Shown piece by piece: positions 24,609 through 33,255 of a DNA stretch of 64,000 nt (the first letter of the stretch is position 1; the number at the start of each line of letters is the position of its first letter). The stretch is from Aliarcobacter skirrowii CCUG 10374 (lineage in GTDB: Bacteria; Campylobacterota; Campylobacteria; Campylobacterales; Arcobacteraceae). Both the position numbers and the translations under genes were made by a program. The notes beneath the pieces are model-generated. The model did not search any database, was not told the origin of the DNA, and worked only from the letters and a program-made list of their open reading frames with translations. Location: NCBI RefSeq assembly GCF_003544835.1, contig NZ_CP032099.1, forward strand, positions 992,001 to 1,056,000. Direction: 5' to 3'.

Positions 24609-26576
24609 ATGTTTCAAGAATTTAAATTAGAAAACTTTGAGAACTCTAGCAAAGAGTTAGAAAAGTTATTGGATATTAGCAGAAATAAAATAGAAGAGCT
24701 TTTAAAAATAGAGAATAAAACATACAAAAACTTTGTTACTTTATTTCAAGAAATAGGGGAGGATATTAACGAATTTATAACTCCTATATTTCATATCGAT
24801 TCTGTAAAGAATTCAAAAATAACTTCAAAAGTGCATGAAGAGTGCCTTCCTATTATCTCTAAATATGAAAGTGAGATAAGTCAAAATGAAAATATTTATA
24901 GTGCTTTAAAAGATATACAGTTTAAAGAAAAAAGTACTTTAAATGATATACAAAATAAAGTGCTTGAAAATGAGATTAGAGAGTTTGAATTATCAGGTTG
25001 TCAATTAGAAAATAATAAAAAGAAAAGACTTGAAGAGATAAATTTAACGCTTAGTGAGCTGTCACATAAATTTTCACAAAATCTTTTAAATGCTACAAAT
25101 AGTTATGAACTTATAGTTGAAAATTTTGAAGATGTAAAAGAGTTGCCAGAATCTGATTTAGAATTGGCAAAATTTGATGATAATGGAACTACTAAATATA
25201 AGTTTACTTTACATATGCCATCTTACATTGCATATATGACATATGGAACATCAAGAGATAAAAGAGAACAACTTTACAAAGCATATACAACAAGAGCTAG
25301 TGAAAATGGTAAATTAATAGAAGAGATATTAGCTTTAAGATATGAAGAGGCACAAATATTAGGTTTTAAAAATTATGCTTCTTTATCTTTAGCTACAAAA
25401 ATGGCTAAAAACGAAGATGAAGTTATATCTTTTTTAGAAAATTTAGGTAAAAAAGCAAAAGAGAAAGCAAAAAAAGAGTTAGAAGAGGTTAAATCTTTAG
25501 CTTTAAAAGATGGTATAAAAGATTTTAGACCAAGTGATTTAGCTTATTACTCTGAGAAGCTAAAAAAAGCTCAATATGATATTGACGAAGAGTACTATAG
25601 ACCTTATTTTGAGCAAAACTCAGTTTTAAAAGGTTTTTTTGACTTTTTAGAGCAGATGTTTGAAGTTAAATTCACAAAAACAGATGCTTTAACTTGGGAT
25701 GAGAAAGTTCAAGTTTACAATTTAAATGAAAATGGAAAAATTATTGGAAGAATTTATATAGATTTAGAGTCAAGAAAAGATAAAAGAGGTGGTGCTTGGA
25801 TGAATAATTGGCACTCTTATTATATAGATTCAAATGGTGATACAAAGCTTCCAACAGCTTATATAGTTGGAAATTTTCCACAATCTACAAAAGATATTCC
25901 ATCTTTATTAAGACATAGCGATGTTGTAACTTTGTTTCATGAGATGGGACATGCTTTGCACCATCTATTAAGTAAAGTAGCAGAGGTAAATGTAAGTGGA
26001 ATTGCTGGAGTTACTTGGGATACAGTAGAGTTTCCATCACAATTTTTAGAGTACTTCTCTTATGATAGAGATGTTTTAAAATTATTCGCAAAACATTACA
26101 AATCTGGTGAAACTTTGGATGATGAAGCTATAAATAGATTAATAAAAGCTAGAAATTTTCAATCATCTATGGCAACAGTAAGACAAATTGAGTTTGCATT
26201 GTTTGACTTTAAACTACATCAAAAGCTATACAAAACAGAAAAAGAGGTTCAAGATTTATTAAATCAAATTAGAGAAGAGTTTGCAGTAGTTATTCCACCA
26301 TCTTATAATAAGTTTCAAAATGGATTTTCTCATATATTTTCAGGTGGATATAGTGCAGGGTATTACTCATACAAATGGGCAGAAGTACTTAGTGCAGATG
26401 CTTTTTATATGTTTATAGAGTCTGGAAATATATTTAATAAAGAATTAGGTTTAAAATATAAAAATACAATTTTAAGCAAAGGAGGATCTTATAATATGGA
26501 TAAACTTTTTTATGATTTTGCACAAAGAGAACCAAAAGTTGATTCTCTACTAAAAATTGATGGAATTATTAGCTAA
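24609..26576 (+). CDS. M3-family zinc metallopeptidase (oligopeptidase A type)
   Basis: Cytoplasmic oligopeptidase that degrades short peptides. The 655-residue protein is all-helical with the gluzincin motif HEMGH at residues 444-448 (TLFHEMGHALHH), a downstream Glu in TWDTVEFPSQFLE, and the substrate-binding GGYSAGYYSYKW near the C-terminus. Length fits the oligopeptidase A/PrlC or dipeptidyl carboxypeptidase group; the exact substrate range cannot be read from the sequence. No signal peptide. Confidence 0.92.
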   Translation: MFQEFKLENFENSSKELEKLLDISRNKIEELLKIENKTYKNFVTLFQEIGEDINEFITPIFHIDSVKNSKITSKVHEECLPIISKYESEISQNENIYSALKDIQFKEKSTLNDIQNKVLENEIREFELSGCQLENNKKKRLEEINLTLSELSHKFSQNLLNATNSYELIVENFEDVKELPESDLELAKFDDNGTTKYKFTLHMPSYIAYMTYGTSRDKREQLYKAYTTRASENGKLIEEILALRYEEAQILGFKNYASLSLATKMAKNEDEVISFLENLGKKAKEKAKKELEEVKSLALKDGIKDFRPSDLAYYSEKLKKAQYDIDEEYYRPYFEQNSVLKGFFDFLEQMFEVKFTKTDALTWDEKVQVYNLNENGKIIGRIYIDLESRKDKRGGAWMNNWHSYYIDSNGDTKLPTAYIVGNFPQSTKDIPSLLRHSDVVTLFHEMGHALHHLLSKVAEVNVSGIAGVTWDTVEFPSQFLEYFSYDRDVLKLFAKHYKSGETLDDEAINRLIKARNFQSSMATVRQIEFALFDFKLHQKLYKTEKEVQDLLNQIREEFAVVIPPSYNKFQNGFSHIFSGGYSAGYYSYKWAEVLSADAFYMFIESGNIFNKELGLKYKNTILSKGGSYNMDKLFYDFAQREPKVDSLLKIDGIIS

Positions 26577-26632
26577 GTTTTGTAATAATATGCTTTTAGA
26601 ATTTTTATATAAGTAATAAAGGATTTAAAGCT

Positions 26633-27130
26633 ATGACAAATACAGAAACAATTTCAAAATTAAATAGTGCATTAAATAGATTAATGGATGCTTACCAAGA
26701 GCTTCAAAAAGAGAATGAGGAGCTAAAAGTTAATCTTGAAGCAGCAAATAGTGAATTAGTATCTGTAAAAGATGAAAATAGCTCTTTACTATTAAAAGTT
26801 AATGAGTTAAAAAGTAATACAGAAGATGATAAAGAGACAATCTCTACAATGCTAGGACAAATTGAAAATATTTTAAGTAGAGGTAGTAAAACATCTTCTG
26901 ATACAAAAATAGATAATAAAGATACTATTGAGGATGATAAAGAGATAGTCTCGCAAGTTGAAGAGTTTTTGGAAGATAAATTAGATGAGAGTAATCATAA
27001 TTCTAACTCATCTGAGAATAATAATCTATTAAGTTTTACTCCTGAGCAAAAAGAGGAGCCAAAAAAAGATAGCAATAAGTTGGATTTAAATGATGAGAGA
27101 CTATCTTCACTTCTTGGAATTATGCAATAA
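26633..27130 (+). CDS. Coiled-coil acidic protein of unknown function
   Basis: A 165-residue protein that I do not recognise. Residues about 5-75 form a probable coiled coil (KLNSALNRLMDAYQELQKEN, then heptads of E, L and N), and the rest is acidic, rich in Ser, Asn, Asp and Glu and probably disordered, ending in LNDERLSSLLGIMQ, which could be a short docking helix. The layout resembles small division-associated coiled-coil proteins such as ZapB, but there is no diagnostic motif. It overlaps the next gene by one base (TAATG), so the two are coupled. Confidence 0.75.
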   Translation: MTNTETISKLNSALNRLMDAYQELQKENEELKVNLEAANSELVSVKDENSSLLLKVNELKSNTEDDKETISTMLGQIENILSRGSKTSSDTKIDNKDTIEDDKEIVSQVEEFLEDKLDESNHNSNSSENNNLLSFTPEQKEEPKKDSNKLDLNDERLSSLLGIMQ

Positions 27131-27405
27131 TGATAAAACAAATAGAGAAGAATGATCTATTTTCTATATTTAATATAGAAAATTTTCTCCATTTAGAAAC
27201 CATAATAGATAATTTCTCTCCATCTTTAACTGAATATCATCTTGAAACTTTTTTTTCAAATAGTGAGATTGAGAGCTTTTTAAATAAAAGAAATATACAA
27301 AATAGCTTAAATATAGGCTCTTTTAGCCTATATTTAGATTATGATGAAAATATATATTTAGAATCATTTGAAAATAACTTAAGTGATGAAGCTACACTTT
27401 TTTAA
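27130..27405 (+). CDS. Small protein of unknown function
   Basis: A 91-residue soluble acidic protein with no recognised domain. Hydrophobic positions alternate with charged ones (FSIFNIENFLHLETIIDNF), suggesting a helical fold. The ATG shares a base with the stop codon of the coiled-coil gene upstream, pointing to a joint function. Its stop codon interlocks with the stop codon of convergent xerH on a TTAA. Supported mainly by tight packing and coupling. Confidence 0.65.
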   Translation: MIKQIEKNDLFSIFNIENFLHLETIIDNFSPSLTEYHLETFFSNSEIESFLNKRNIQNSLNIGSFSLYLDYDENIYLESFENNLSDEATLF

Positions 27406-28454
27406 AATATATCTGTAGTTTTTCTAAGTCTCTCTTTGTCAAAATGTGTATAAATACGGCTTGTATTTATATCTGAGTGACCTAGAGCTTCTTGAACTAA
27501 TATTAAATCATGATGCTTTTGGTACAAAAGTGTTGCAAAACTATGCCTTAACATATGTGCTCCATTTTTCTCTTTTCTAATCCCAGCACTTATTAAAATA
27601 TTTTCTACAATTCTACTAACATATGCTTGAGTTAATCTATCTCCTTTTTGATTACAAACTAAAAGATCAGTATCGCTTATTCTTGTATCTAACCAGTTTT
27701 TTAAATCATACTCAATAATATGCTTTTTTATCATTACAACTCTTGGTTTGTTACCTTTACCTCTAATTTGTAACATATAAACATCATTTTCATTAAAAAT
27801 ATCCTTTATTTTTAAATTTAAAACTTCACTAACCCTAACACCTGTGTATATAATAATTTTTATAATAAGGCGATTTCTATATCCAGTATTTTCTGAAAAC
27901 TCAAATTTTTCAATAGCATCTAAAAATCTATCAATCTCATCTTTATTCATAAAAGAGGGCAGTTTTGTACCACTTTTACCACTTAATCCACCCCAATTTT
28001 TAAGCTCTATTTTAAACAGATATGAACTTCCATCTTCATTTTCATTCTGTTTATCAATGTAGGAGAAAAAAGATAGTAGGGCAATTCTATGATTTTTTTT
28101 AGTAGCATCCGACAAAGAGCTTGTTTCTGTAGCTAAAAAATCACTTAATAACTCTTCATCAATCTCTTTCATTGATGCTAAACCTAAATTTGTTGTATAT
28201 TTGTATAGCTTTAAAAGAGGGTTAAAGTATGTATTTATTCCACTTAAACCTATATTTCTAGCATCTTTTACTAATAACTCTAATTCATCTATAGATTTTA
28301 TCCCTTTGGCTAAAGTCTGCAATATTGTTGCTAATCTATCTTTTTGTATAACTTGTCTATTTGAGAGATTTGTTAATTTATTTCTTATAAATCTCTCCAT
28401 CCAAAAAAGTAGAGTATCTTGAAAACTATTTTTGAAATCTAAATCATATCTCAT
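27402..28454 (-). CDS. xerH: XerH-type tyrosine recombinase
   Basis: Single-recombinase chromosome dimer resolution enzyme of Campylobacterota, acting at difH with FtsK rather than using a XerC/XerD pair. The 350-residue protein has an N-terminal SAM-like core-binding domain (about 1-175) and a catalytic domain with the full set: Arg in TGVRVSEVL (about 209), Lys in RGKGNKP, HMLRH (about H300/R303), LGH (about H326) and the nucleophile Tyr in IYTHFD (about 335). It differs from phage integrases by its compact size and by the absence of an attachment site in a tRNA or phage genes nearby. A difH-like palindrome lies 63 bases upstream of the start. Confidence 0.88.
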   Translation of the reverse strand: MRYDLDFKNSFQDTLLFWMERFIRNKLTNLSNRQVIQKDRLATILQTLAKGIKSIDELELLVKDARNIGLSGINTYFNPLLKLYKYTTNLGLASMKEIDEELLSDFLATETSSLSDATKKNHRIALLSFFSYIDKQNENEDGSSYLFKIELKNWGGLSGKSGTKLPSFMNKDEIDRFLDAIEKFEFSENTGYRNRLIIKIIIYTGVRVSEVLNLKIKDIFNENDVYMLQIRGKGNKPRVVMIKKHIIEYDLKNWLDTRISDTDLLVCNQKGDRLTQAYVSRIVENILISAGIRKEKNGAHMLRHSFATLLYQKHHDLILVQEALGHSDINTSRIYTHFDKERLRKTTDIF

Positions 28455-28516
28455 AATTTACCTTTATATTTAAATGCTAATGAATTTTATAAAAGAGTAT
28501 ATCAAAATAGATATTA

Positions 28517-28553
28517 GTTTTAGTTTGAAAATTATAGTTTTCAATACTAAAAC
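28517..28553. other. Candidate difH chromosome dimer resolution site
   Basis: An imperfect palindrome: left arm GTTTTAGTTTGAAAA (28517-28531), 6-base centre TTATAG (28532-28537), right arm TTTTCAATACTAAAAC (28538-28553). The right arm's reverse complement differs from the left by a single inserted base. Two recombinase arms around a 6-base spacer is the layout of Xer sites, and GAAAA/TTTTC flanking the centre agrees with the difH pattern as I remember it. It lies in the gap between xerH and cheB and overlaps no gene. It is not itself a terminator: no T-tract follows. Confidence 0.72.
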
Positions 28554-28554
28554 A

Positions 28555-28593
28555 AAAACATATAGTCAAATTAAATAGATTTCTATATGTTTT
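28555..28593 (-). terminator. Intrinsic terminator of the che operon
   Basis: Inverted repeat AAAACATATAG / CTATATGTTTT (11-base arms at 28555-28565 and 28583-28593 on the plus strand) just downstream of the cheB stop. On the minus strand the hairpin is followed by TTTTTG and more T residues. It directly abuts the difH-like palindrome. Confidence 0.6.
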
Positions 28594-28602
28594 ATAAGTT
28601 CA

Positions 28603-29676
28603 CTATTTACGCTTTCCTCTTGAAAAATCAATTATGTATTGTGCAATATCATCTAGATGTATTATATCTTTAACAGAACCTGCTTGTATAGCTTTCATAG
28701 GCATTCCAAAAACAACACAGCTAGCCTCATTTTGAGCTACTGTATAAGCACCATTATCAAATAACTCTTTCATAGCAATAGTTCCATCATCTCCCATTCC
28801 AGTCATCATAACAGCCATAGCAGATCCACCTACACTATTATTTACAGACCTAAAAAGAACATCAACACTAGGTTTATGTTGACTTACCTTTTTTGTATCA
28901 AGAAGTTTTGTTCTTAACTCATTTCCATACTTTTCAATTGTTAGATGCATATTTCCAGGAGCCAAATAAGCATGCCCTCTTTTTAATATCATTCCATCTT
29001 TTGCTTCACATACATCAACATCTGAATGATCATTTAATCTTTGTGCAAAAGAGCTGGAAAATCCATATGGTATATGTTGAGTTATTAAAATTGGTGGTAA
29101 ATCATTTGGTAATTTACTAAATACTCTTAATAGCGACTCAACTCCACCTGTTGATGAACCAATTGCTATTAATTTTTGCCCACCAAAAGGAGCTGCTCTT
29201 AAAGGAATAACTTCATCTGGGTGTACCTTATAATCTACATTTGTAGTTTGAGTATAGTTTTTCTTTTTAGCTTGAGGTTTTTTAAGTGTATACCTTTTTA
29301 GTAAGAATGTAAGACTTAGCAAAGTATCTTTTATTCTTGATTCAAACGATTTCATACTTTCACCAGTTGATGGTTTTGGAATAAATCCAACAGCTCCATC
29401 ATCAAAAATATCACTTCCTCTAACACTCTCTCCTGATATTACAACAGCTGGCATAGGGTGAAGTCTCATTAGATTTCTTAAAAAAGTTACGCCATCCATC
29501 TTTGGCATATTTATATCTATAGTTACCAAATCAGGCTCATACTCTTTTATTTTTTCTCTAGCTTCATAAGCATCATTTGCTACATCAACTACTTCAAACT
29601 CATCTATTGAATTTATCATATCTTTTAAAATTCTTCTCATTGAAGCTGAATCATCTATTATTAATACTGTATACAT
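28603..29676 (-). CDS. cheB: Chemotaxis protein-glutamate methylesterase CheB
   Basis: Removes methyl groups from (and deamidates) chemoreceptors, giving adaptation. The 357-residue protein has a receiver domain (residues 1-120, phosphorylation site D54 in TIDINMPKMDG) and a C-terminal methylesterase domain with the triad region GSSTGG (Ser175), THIPYGF preceded by QH (His201) and MTGMGDDG (Asp near 297). Having a receiver contrasts with Campylobacter jejuni, whose CheB lacks it. Last gene of cheY-A-R-D-B. Confidence 0.94.
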   Translation of the reverse strand: MYTVLIIDDSASMRRILKDMINSIDEFEVVDVANDAYEAREKIKEYEPDLVTIDINMPKMDGVTFLRNLMRLHPMPAVVISGESVRGSDIFDDGAVGFIPKPSTGESMKSFESRIKDTLLSLTFLLKRYTLKKPQAKKKNYTQTTNVDYKVHPDEVIPLRAAPFGGQKLIAIGSSTGGVESLLRVFSKLPNDLPPILITQHIPYGFSSSFAQRLNDHSDVDVCEAKDGMILKRGHAYLAPGNMHLTIEKYGNELRTKLLDTKKVSQHKPSVDVLFRSVNNSVGGSAMAVMMTGMGDDGTIAMKELFDNGAYTVAQNEASCVVFGMPMKAIQAGSVKDIIHLDDIAQYIIDFSRGKRK

Positions 29677-29696
29677 ATATTATAATCCTAAATATT

Positions 29697-30371
29697 TTAA
29701 AAAAGCTCAATTTCCATTTTTGGTTCAAGCTTTTTATTATTTTTGTTAAAAAGTTCAATCGCACTTGGGTACTCTTTAATAACTGGTGCTTTAGTAATTT
29801 CAACTTGTAATGATTTTTCACTAGAAGCAATTTTACTATCTGTTTCAGTTTTTTGAGTAACTTTAATAAATGTTTCAAAATTATTTGCAAGAAGTATCAA
29901 TCTTCCATGAGTTCCTCTTGTATGCTCAGAGATAATTCTAAAGCCCTCTTTTTGGCAAAACTCTTGAGCAAACTCAACATTTCTAGATCCTATTGAGTTT
30001 TTTAAATTCAAATTCATAATATCAGCTCCACCTGATATTTTAGCAACAATATCTGATTTTAAGCACCCTAGTTTATACATCTCATTTAGCATTGCTTCGA
30101 CAGAGTAAAGTCCATATTTCATATCATAAATTTTGTCACTAGTGTTAGGAAGTAAAAAGTGATTCATACTCTTTATCTTTTTTTTTCTATCGTAAAACAT
30201 TAAAGCAACACAAGAGCCTAAAAGGGTCTTTAATGCTATGTTTTTATCATCTGCTACTACTGCAAACTCTCCACCTAAAACAGTATAAGTATCATAACCT
30301 TTTATTTTTTGTGATATGGATGAAGATGGAACTTTTTCTATAGAACCATCTTTTTTACCCACAATAATCAT
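29697..30371 (-). CDS. cheD: Chemoreceptor glutamine deamidase CheD
   Basis: Deamidates glutamines on chemoreceptors. The 224-residue protein has the catalytic Cys54 in LGSCVALMFYD and His71 in MNHFLLP, and the GGADIMNL loop. A C-terminal tail of about 60 residues beyond the normal CheD fold is lysine- and glutamate-rich and probably flexible. The start overlaps the cheR stop by 4 bases. Confidence 0.93.
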   Translation of the reverse strand: MIIVGKKDGSIEKVPSSSISQKIKGYDTYTVLGGEFAVVADDKNIALKTLLGSCVALMFYDRKKKIKSMNHFLLPNTSDKIYDMKYGLYSVEAMLNEMYKLGCLKSDIVAKISGGADIMNLNLKNSIGSRNVEFAQEFCQKEGFRIISEHTRGTHGRLILLANNFETFIKVTQKTETDSKIASSEKSLQVEITKAPVIKEYPSAIELFNKNNKKLEPKMEIELF

Positions 30372-31213
30372 ATTATCTCTTTCTCTTTAATAAAAATATT
30401 TTGACCTACTCTTTTTACATAATTTATTAAATCCTGTGGATTCTCAGAATGACCAAGATATAATGTCCCACCAATTTTTAAATATTTAAATATTTTTTTT
30501 AGAATAATATTTTGATCTTCTGCTGAAAAATATATAAGTACATTTCTGCAAAAGATAACATCGAACTGATTTTTAGAAAATGGGTAGTTTGTATCATTTA
30601 GATTTAACATTCCAAAACTAATTAATCTTTTTAATTCATCATTCACTTTTATCAAGATCTCTTCGCTTGTAAGTGTTTTTTGAACTCTTCTTTTAAAATA
30701 TTTTTGAGGTTTTATCCAGTCTGGAAACTCTTTCTCGGCTTTACTATATCTGTATATTCCATCGGCTGCATATTGAAGAACATTTGTATCAATATCGGTT
30801 GCTATGATATTTGCTTTTATATTTGAATTTAAAATACTATTCGCTTCAAATATAGTCATTGCAATTGAATAAGGCTCTTCACCAGTTGATGCTGCTGAAG
30901 ACCAAATTGATATTTGATTATTTGAGTTTACAAAATTAGGCAGAACTCTATCCCTTAAATCTTCAAAATGAAAATCTTCACGAAAAAAGTGTGTCTTATT
31001 TGTAGTAAATGTATTAATAAACTCAGTTACATTTTGCCCATTTTCAACAGAGTTTAAAAGCTCCATAATATCACCATAATTATTACAATTTCTTTTTAAT
31101 TTATCAATTCTATTAGAAATCATAATATCTTTATTATCTGTAAGTGTAATACCAGTTAGAGAATAAAGAATCTTTTTTATTCTATTGTGAACATCTTGTG
31201 TTGTGTATCGCAT
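30368..31213 (-). CDS. cheR: Chemotaxis protein methyltransferase CheR
   Basis: SAM-dependent methylation of glutamates on chemoreceptors, opposing CheB. The 281-residue protein has the helical N-terminal domain, TNKTHFFRE near residue 90, the SAM-binding region IWSSAASTGEEPYSIAM near 118, and FDVIFCRNVLIYF near 217. No C-terminal receptor-tethering pentapeptide domain is fused. It begins 6 bases after the cheA stop. Confidence 0.94.
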   Translation of the reverse strand: MRYTTQDVHNRIKKILYSLTGITLTDNKDIMISNRIDKLKRNCNNYGDIMELLNSVENGQNVTEFINTFTTNKTHFFREDFHFEDLRDRVLPNFVNSNNQISIWSSAASTGEEPYSIAMTIFEANSILNSNIKANIIATDIDTNVLQYAADGIYRYSKAEKEFPDWIKPQKYFKRRVQKTLTSEEILIKVNDELKRLISFGMLNLNDTNYPFSKNQFDVIFCRNVLIYFSAEDQNIILKKIFKYLKIGGTLYLGHSENPQDLINYVKRVGQNIFIKEKEII

Positions 31214-31219
31214 ATCAAT

Positions 31220-33241
31220 TTATGATGCCTTTTTTGATGAATTCATTTTTCTTTCAATTTTAATTTGTGCATCAATTATTCCTAGAACATCTAAAATTAA
31301 TCCGATACTTCCATCTCCTCTAACTGTTGCTGCTCCAATTCCTTGAACACTTCTAAAGTTTTTATCTAAAGGTTTAACAACAACCTGATGTTGATTTAAG
31401 AACTCATCAATAGATAAAGCAACTTTAGTACTTCCAGATCTTACAACGATTAACATACCATCTTCTAAATTTTCAAAACTTTTTTTAAGTCCAAATAGCT
31501 TATGAAGTTTAACAACAGGAATAAACTCTTCTCTTAACATCAAAAGATCTTGAGTTCCATCTCCAATTTTTTTAATCATATCTGCTGTTGGCTGTAAAGA
31601 TTCAACAATTGAGCTAAGAGGTAGAATATATTTTTGATCACCTACTCTAATATCAAGCCCATCAAGAATTGCAAGAGTAAGAGGAAGCATAATTGTAATT
31701 GTAGTTCCTCTTCCAATCTCAGTATCAAGTTTTATAACCCCACCAAGCTTATGAATATTTGTTTTTACAACATCCATTCCCACGCCTCGACCTGAAATAT
31801 CTGTAATTTGATCAGCTGTTGAAAGACCCGCTCCAAAAATTAAAAGAGCTTTTTCATTATTTGACATTGAACTATATTGATGCTCATCTATTTGTCCTTT
31901 TTCAAGAGCTTTTTGAGCAATTTTTTCACTATCAACACCTTTACCATCATCTTCAATTGTAATAATCATTTGACCATTTGCTTGCTCAGCAGATATAGAT
32001 ATTGTTCCTGTATCACTCTTACCAGCTTTTACTCTATCTTCAGGCATTTCAATACCATGATCTAAAGAGTTTCTAATAATATGCATTAATGGATCTGTTA
32101 ATCCCTCAATCATAGCTTTATCTATTTCAACATTATCTCCATAATGTTTAAACTCAACTTTTTTACCAAGTTTTTTAGATATATCTCTTACTACTTTTGG
32201 GAATTTTGAATAAATAGAGTCCATAGGAACCATTCTAATACTCATGATACTATCTTGCATATCTCTAATATGTCTTTCAAGAAGTTCTAATCTTTCTAAT
32301 ACAGAACCTCTTATTTTCGACTCTTCAATTGTTGAAGAAAATTGAGTAAGCATGGCATTTGTAATAACTAAATCCCCTACATTGTTCATTAAAAGATCAA
32401 TTTTATCTAAGTTTACTCTAATACTATTATTATTGTTTGATATAGATTTTTTAGACTCTTCTTTATCTACTTTATTTTTATCTCTTGATCTTTTATTTTC
32501 AGATGAAACTTCTTGATTTGAGTTATCATCTTTAACTTCATTATTCTCATTTGATTCATTTTCATCTATGCTATTATTTTCACCAATTTCCATTACTGAA
32601 TCTGGAGTTATTTTAGGCATATCATCAAAAAATCCAGAACCATTAGAAGAGCTACTATAACTATCATCAAAGAAACCAAAACTCTCTGAATTTTCCTCTT
32701 CATCTGCAAAAATACCAAAAGCTCTATTTCTAAAATCTTTTTTAGAATTATTACTATTTTCTTGAGGTTTTACACTTTCTACTTTTTGAGATGCTTGAGT
32801 AGGGTTAGGGTTCTCTTTTGTAGTTGATTTAGAAGAGCTATCGCTATTTGAATAAGCTCTAATCTCTTCTAAAAGTTCTTTAGTCATCTCTTCAAATTTT
32901 TCTCTAGTCATTTGATTTGCAACTTCTAATTCTAAAATCTCTTTCATAACATCTAAACCATCAATTAAAGTTTCAGCCATTTCTGGTTTATACTCTATTT
33001 TATGGCTTCTTAATTTATCCATAAGATTTTCAACATCATGAGTGAATTCTGCAAAATAAGCCAACTCTACAGAAGCACCACTACCTTTTAGTGTATGAAC
33101 ATCTCGGAATAGCTGTCCCATTTCATCGTCTGTTAAACTACCATTATTTTCAGCTTCTAGTAAAACATTATCTGCTGACTCAAAAAGCTCAACAGCCTCT
33201 TCTAAAAACATCTCTCTATATTTTGAAATATCAAACGACAT
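31220..33241 (-). CDS. cheA: Chemotaxis histidine kinase CheA
   Basis: Receptor-coupled kinase that passes phosphate to CheY and CheB. The 673-residue protein has an HPt domain with His49 (DVHTLKGSG), a long Asn/Ser/Glu-rich linker (about 140-270), a dimerisation domain, the HATPase domain (IRNSLDHGIEMPEDR, EDDGKGVDSEKI, GRGVGMDVVK) and a CheW-like receptor-coupling domain to about residue 660. It ends there; the C-terminal receiver domain found on CheA of Campylobacter and Helicobacter is absent. A free cheY lies 14 bases upstream. Confidence 0.95.
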   Translation of the reverse strand: MSFDISKYREMFLEEAVELFESADNVLLEAENNGSLTDDEMGQLFRDVHTLKGSGASVELAYFAEFTHDVENLMDKLRSHKIEYKPEMAETLIDGLDVMKEILELEVANQMTREKFEEMTKELLEEIRAYSNSDSSSKSTTKENPNPTQASQKVESVKPQENSNNSKKDFRNRAFGIFADEEENSESFGFFDDSYSSSSNGSGFFDDMPKITPDSVMEIGENNSIDENESNENNEVKDDNSNQEVSSENKRSRDKNKVDKEESKKSISNNNNSIRVNLDKIDLLMNNVGDLVITNAMLTQFSSTIEESKIRGSVLERLELLERHIRDMQDSIMSIRMVPMDSIYSKFPKVVRDISKKLGKKVEFKHYGDNVEIDKAMIEGLTDPLMHIIRNSLDHGIEMPEDRVKAGKSDTGTISISAEQANGQMIITIEDDGKGVDSEKIAQKALEKGQIDEHQYSSMSNNEKALLIFGAGLSTADQITDISGRGVGMDVVKTNIHKLGGVIKLDTEIGRGTTITIMLPLTLAILDGLDIRVGDQKYILPLSSIVESLQPTADMIKKIGDGTQDLLMLREEFIPVVKLHKLFGLKKSFENLEDGMLIVVRSGSTKVALSIDEFLNQHQVVVKPLDKNFRSVQGIGAATVRGDGSIGLILDVLGIIDAQIKIERKMNSSKKAS

Positions 33242-33255
33242 ACTATCCCCCTTCT

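Noticed and set aside
27402-28454. Tyrosine recombinase as evidence of a prophage or integrative element
   Set aside because: No tRNA, att repeats, phage genes or atypical base composition nearby; size, motifs and the adjacent difH-like palindrome fit the housekeeping XerH.
29651-29890. Overlapping frame rich in Leu and Lys inside the cheB/cheD region
   Set aside because: Low-complexity translation of AT-rich sequence antisense to or out of frame with cheD; no ribosome-binding site.
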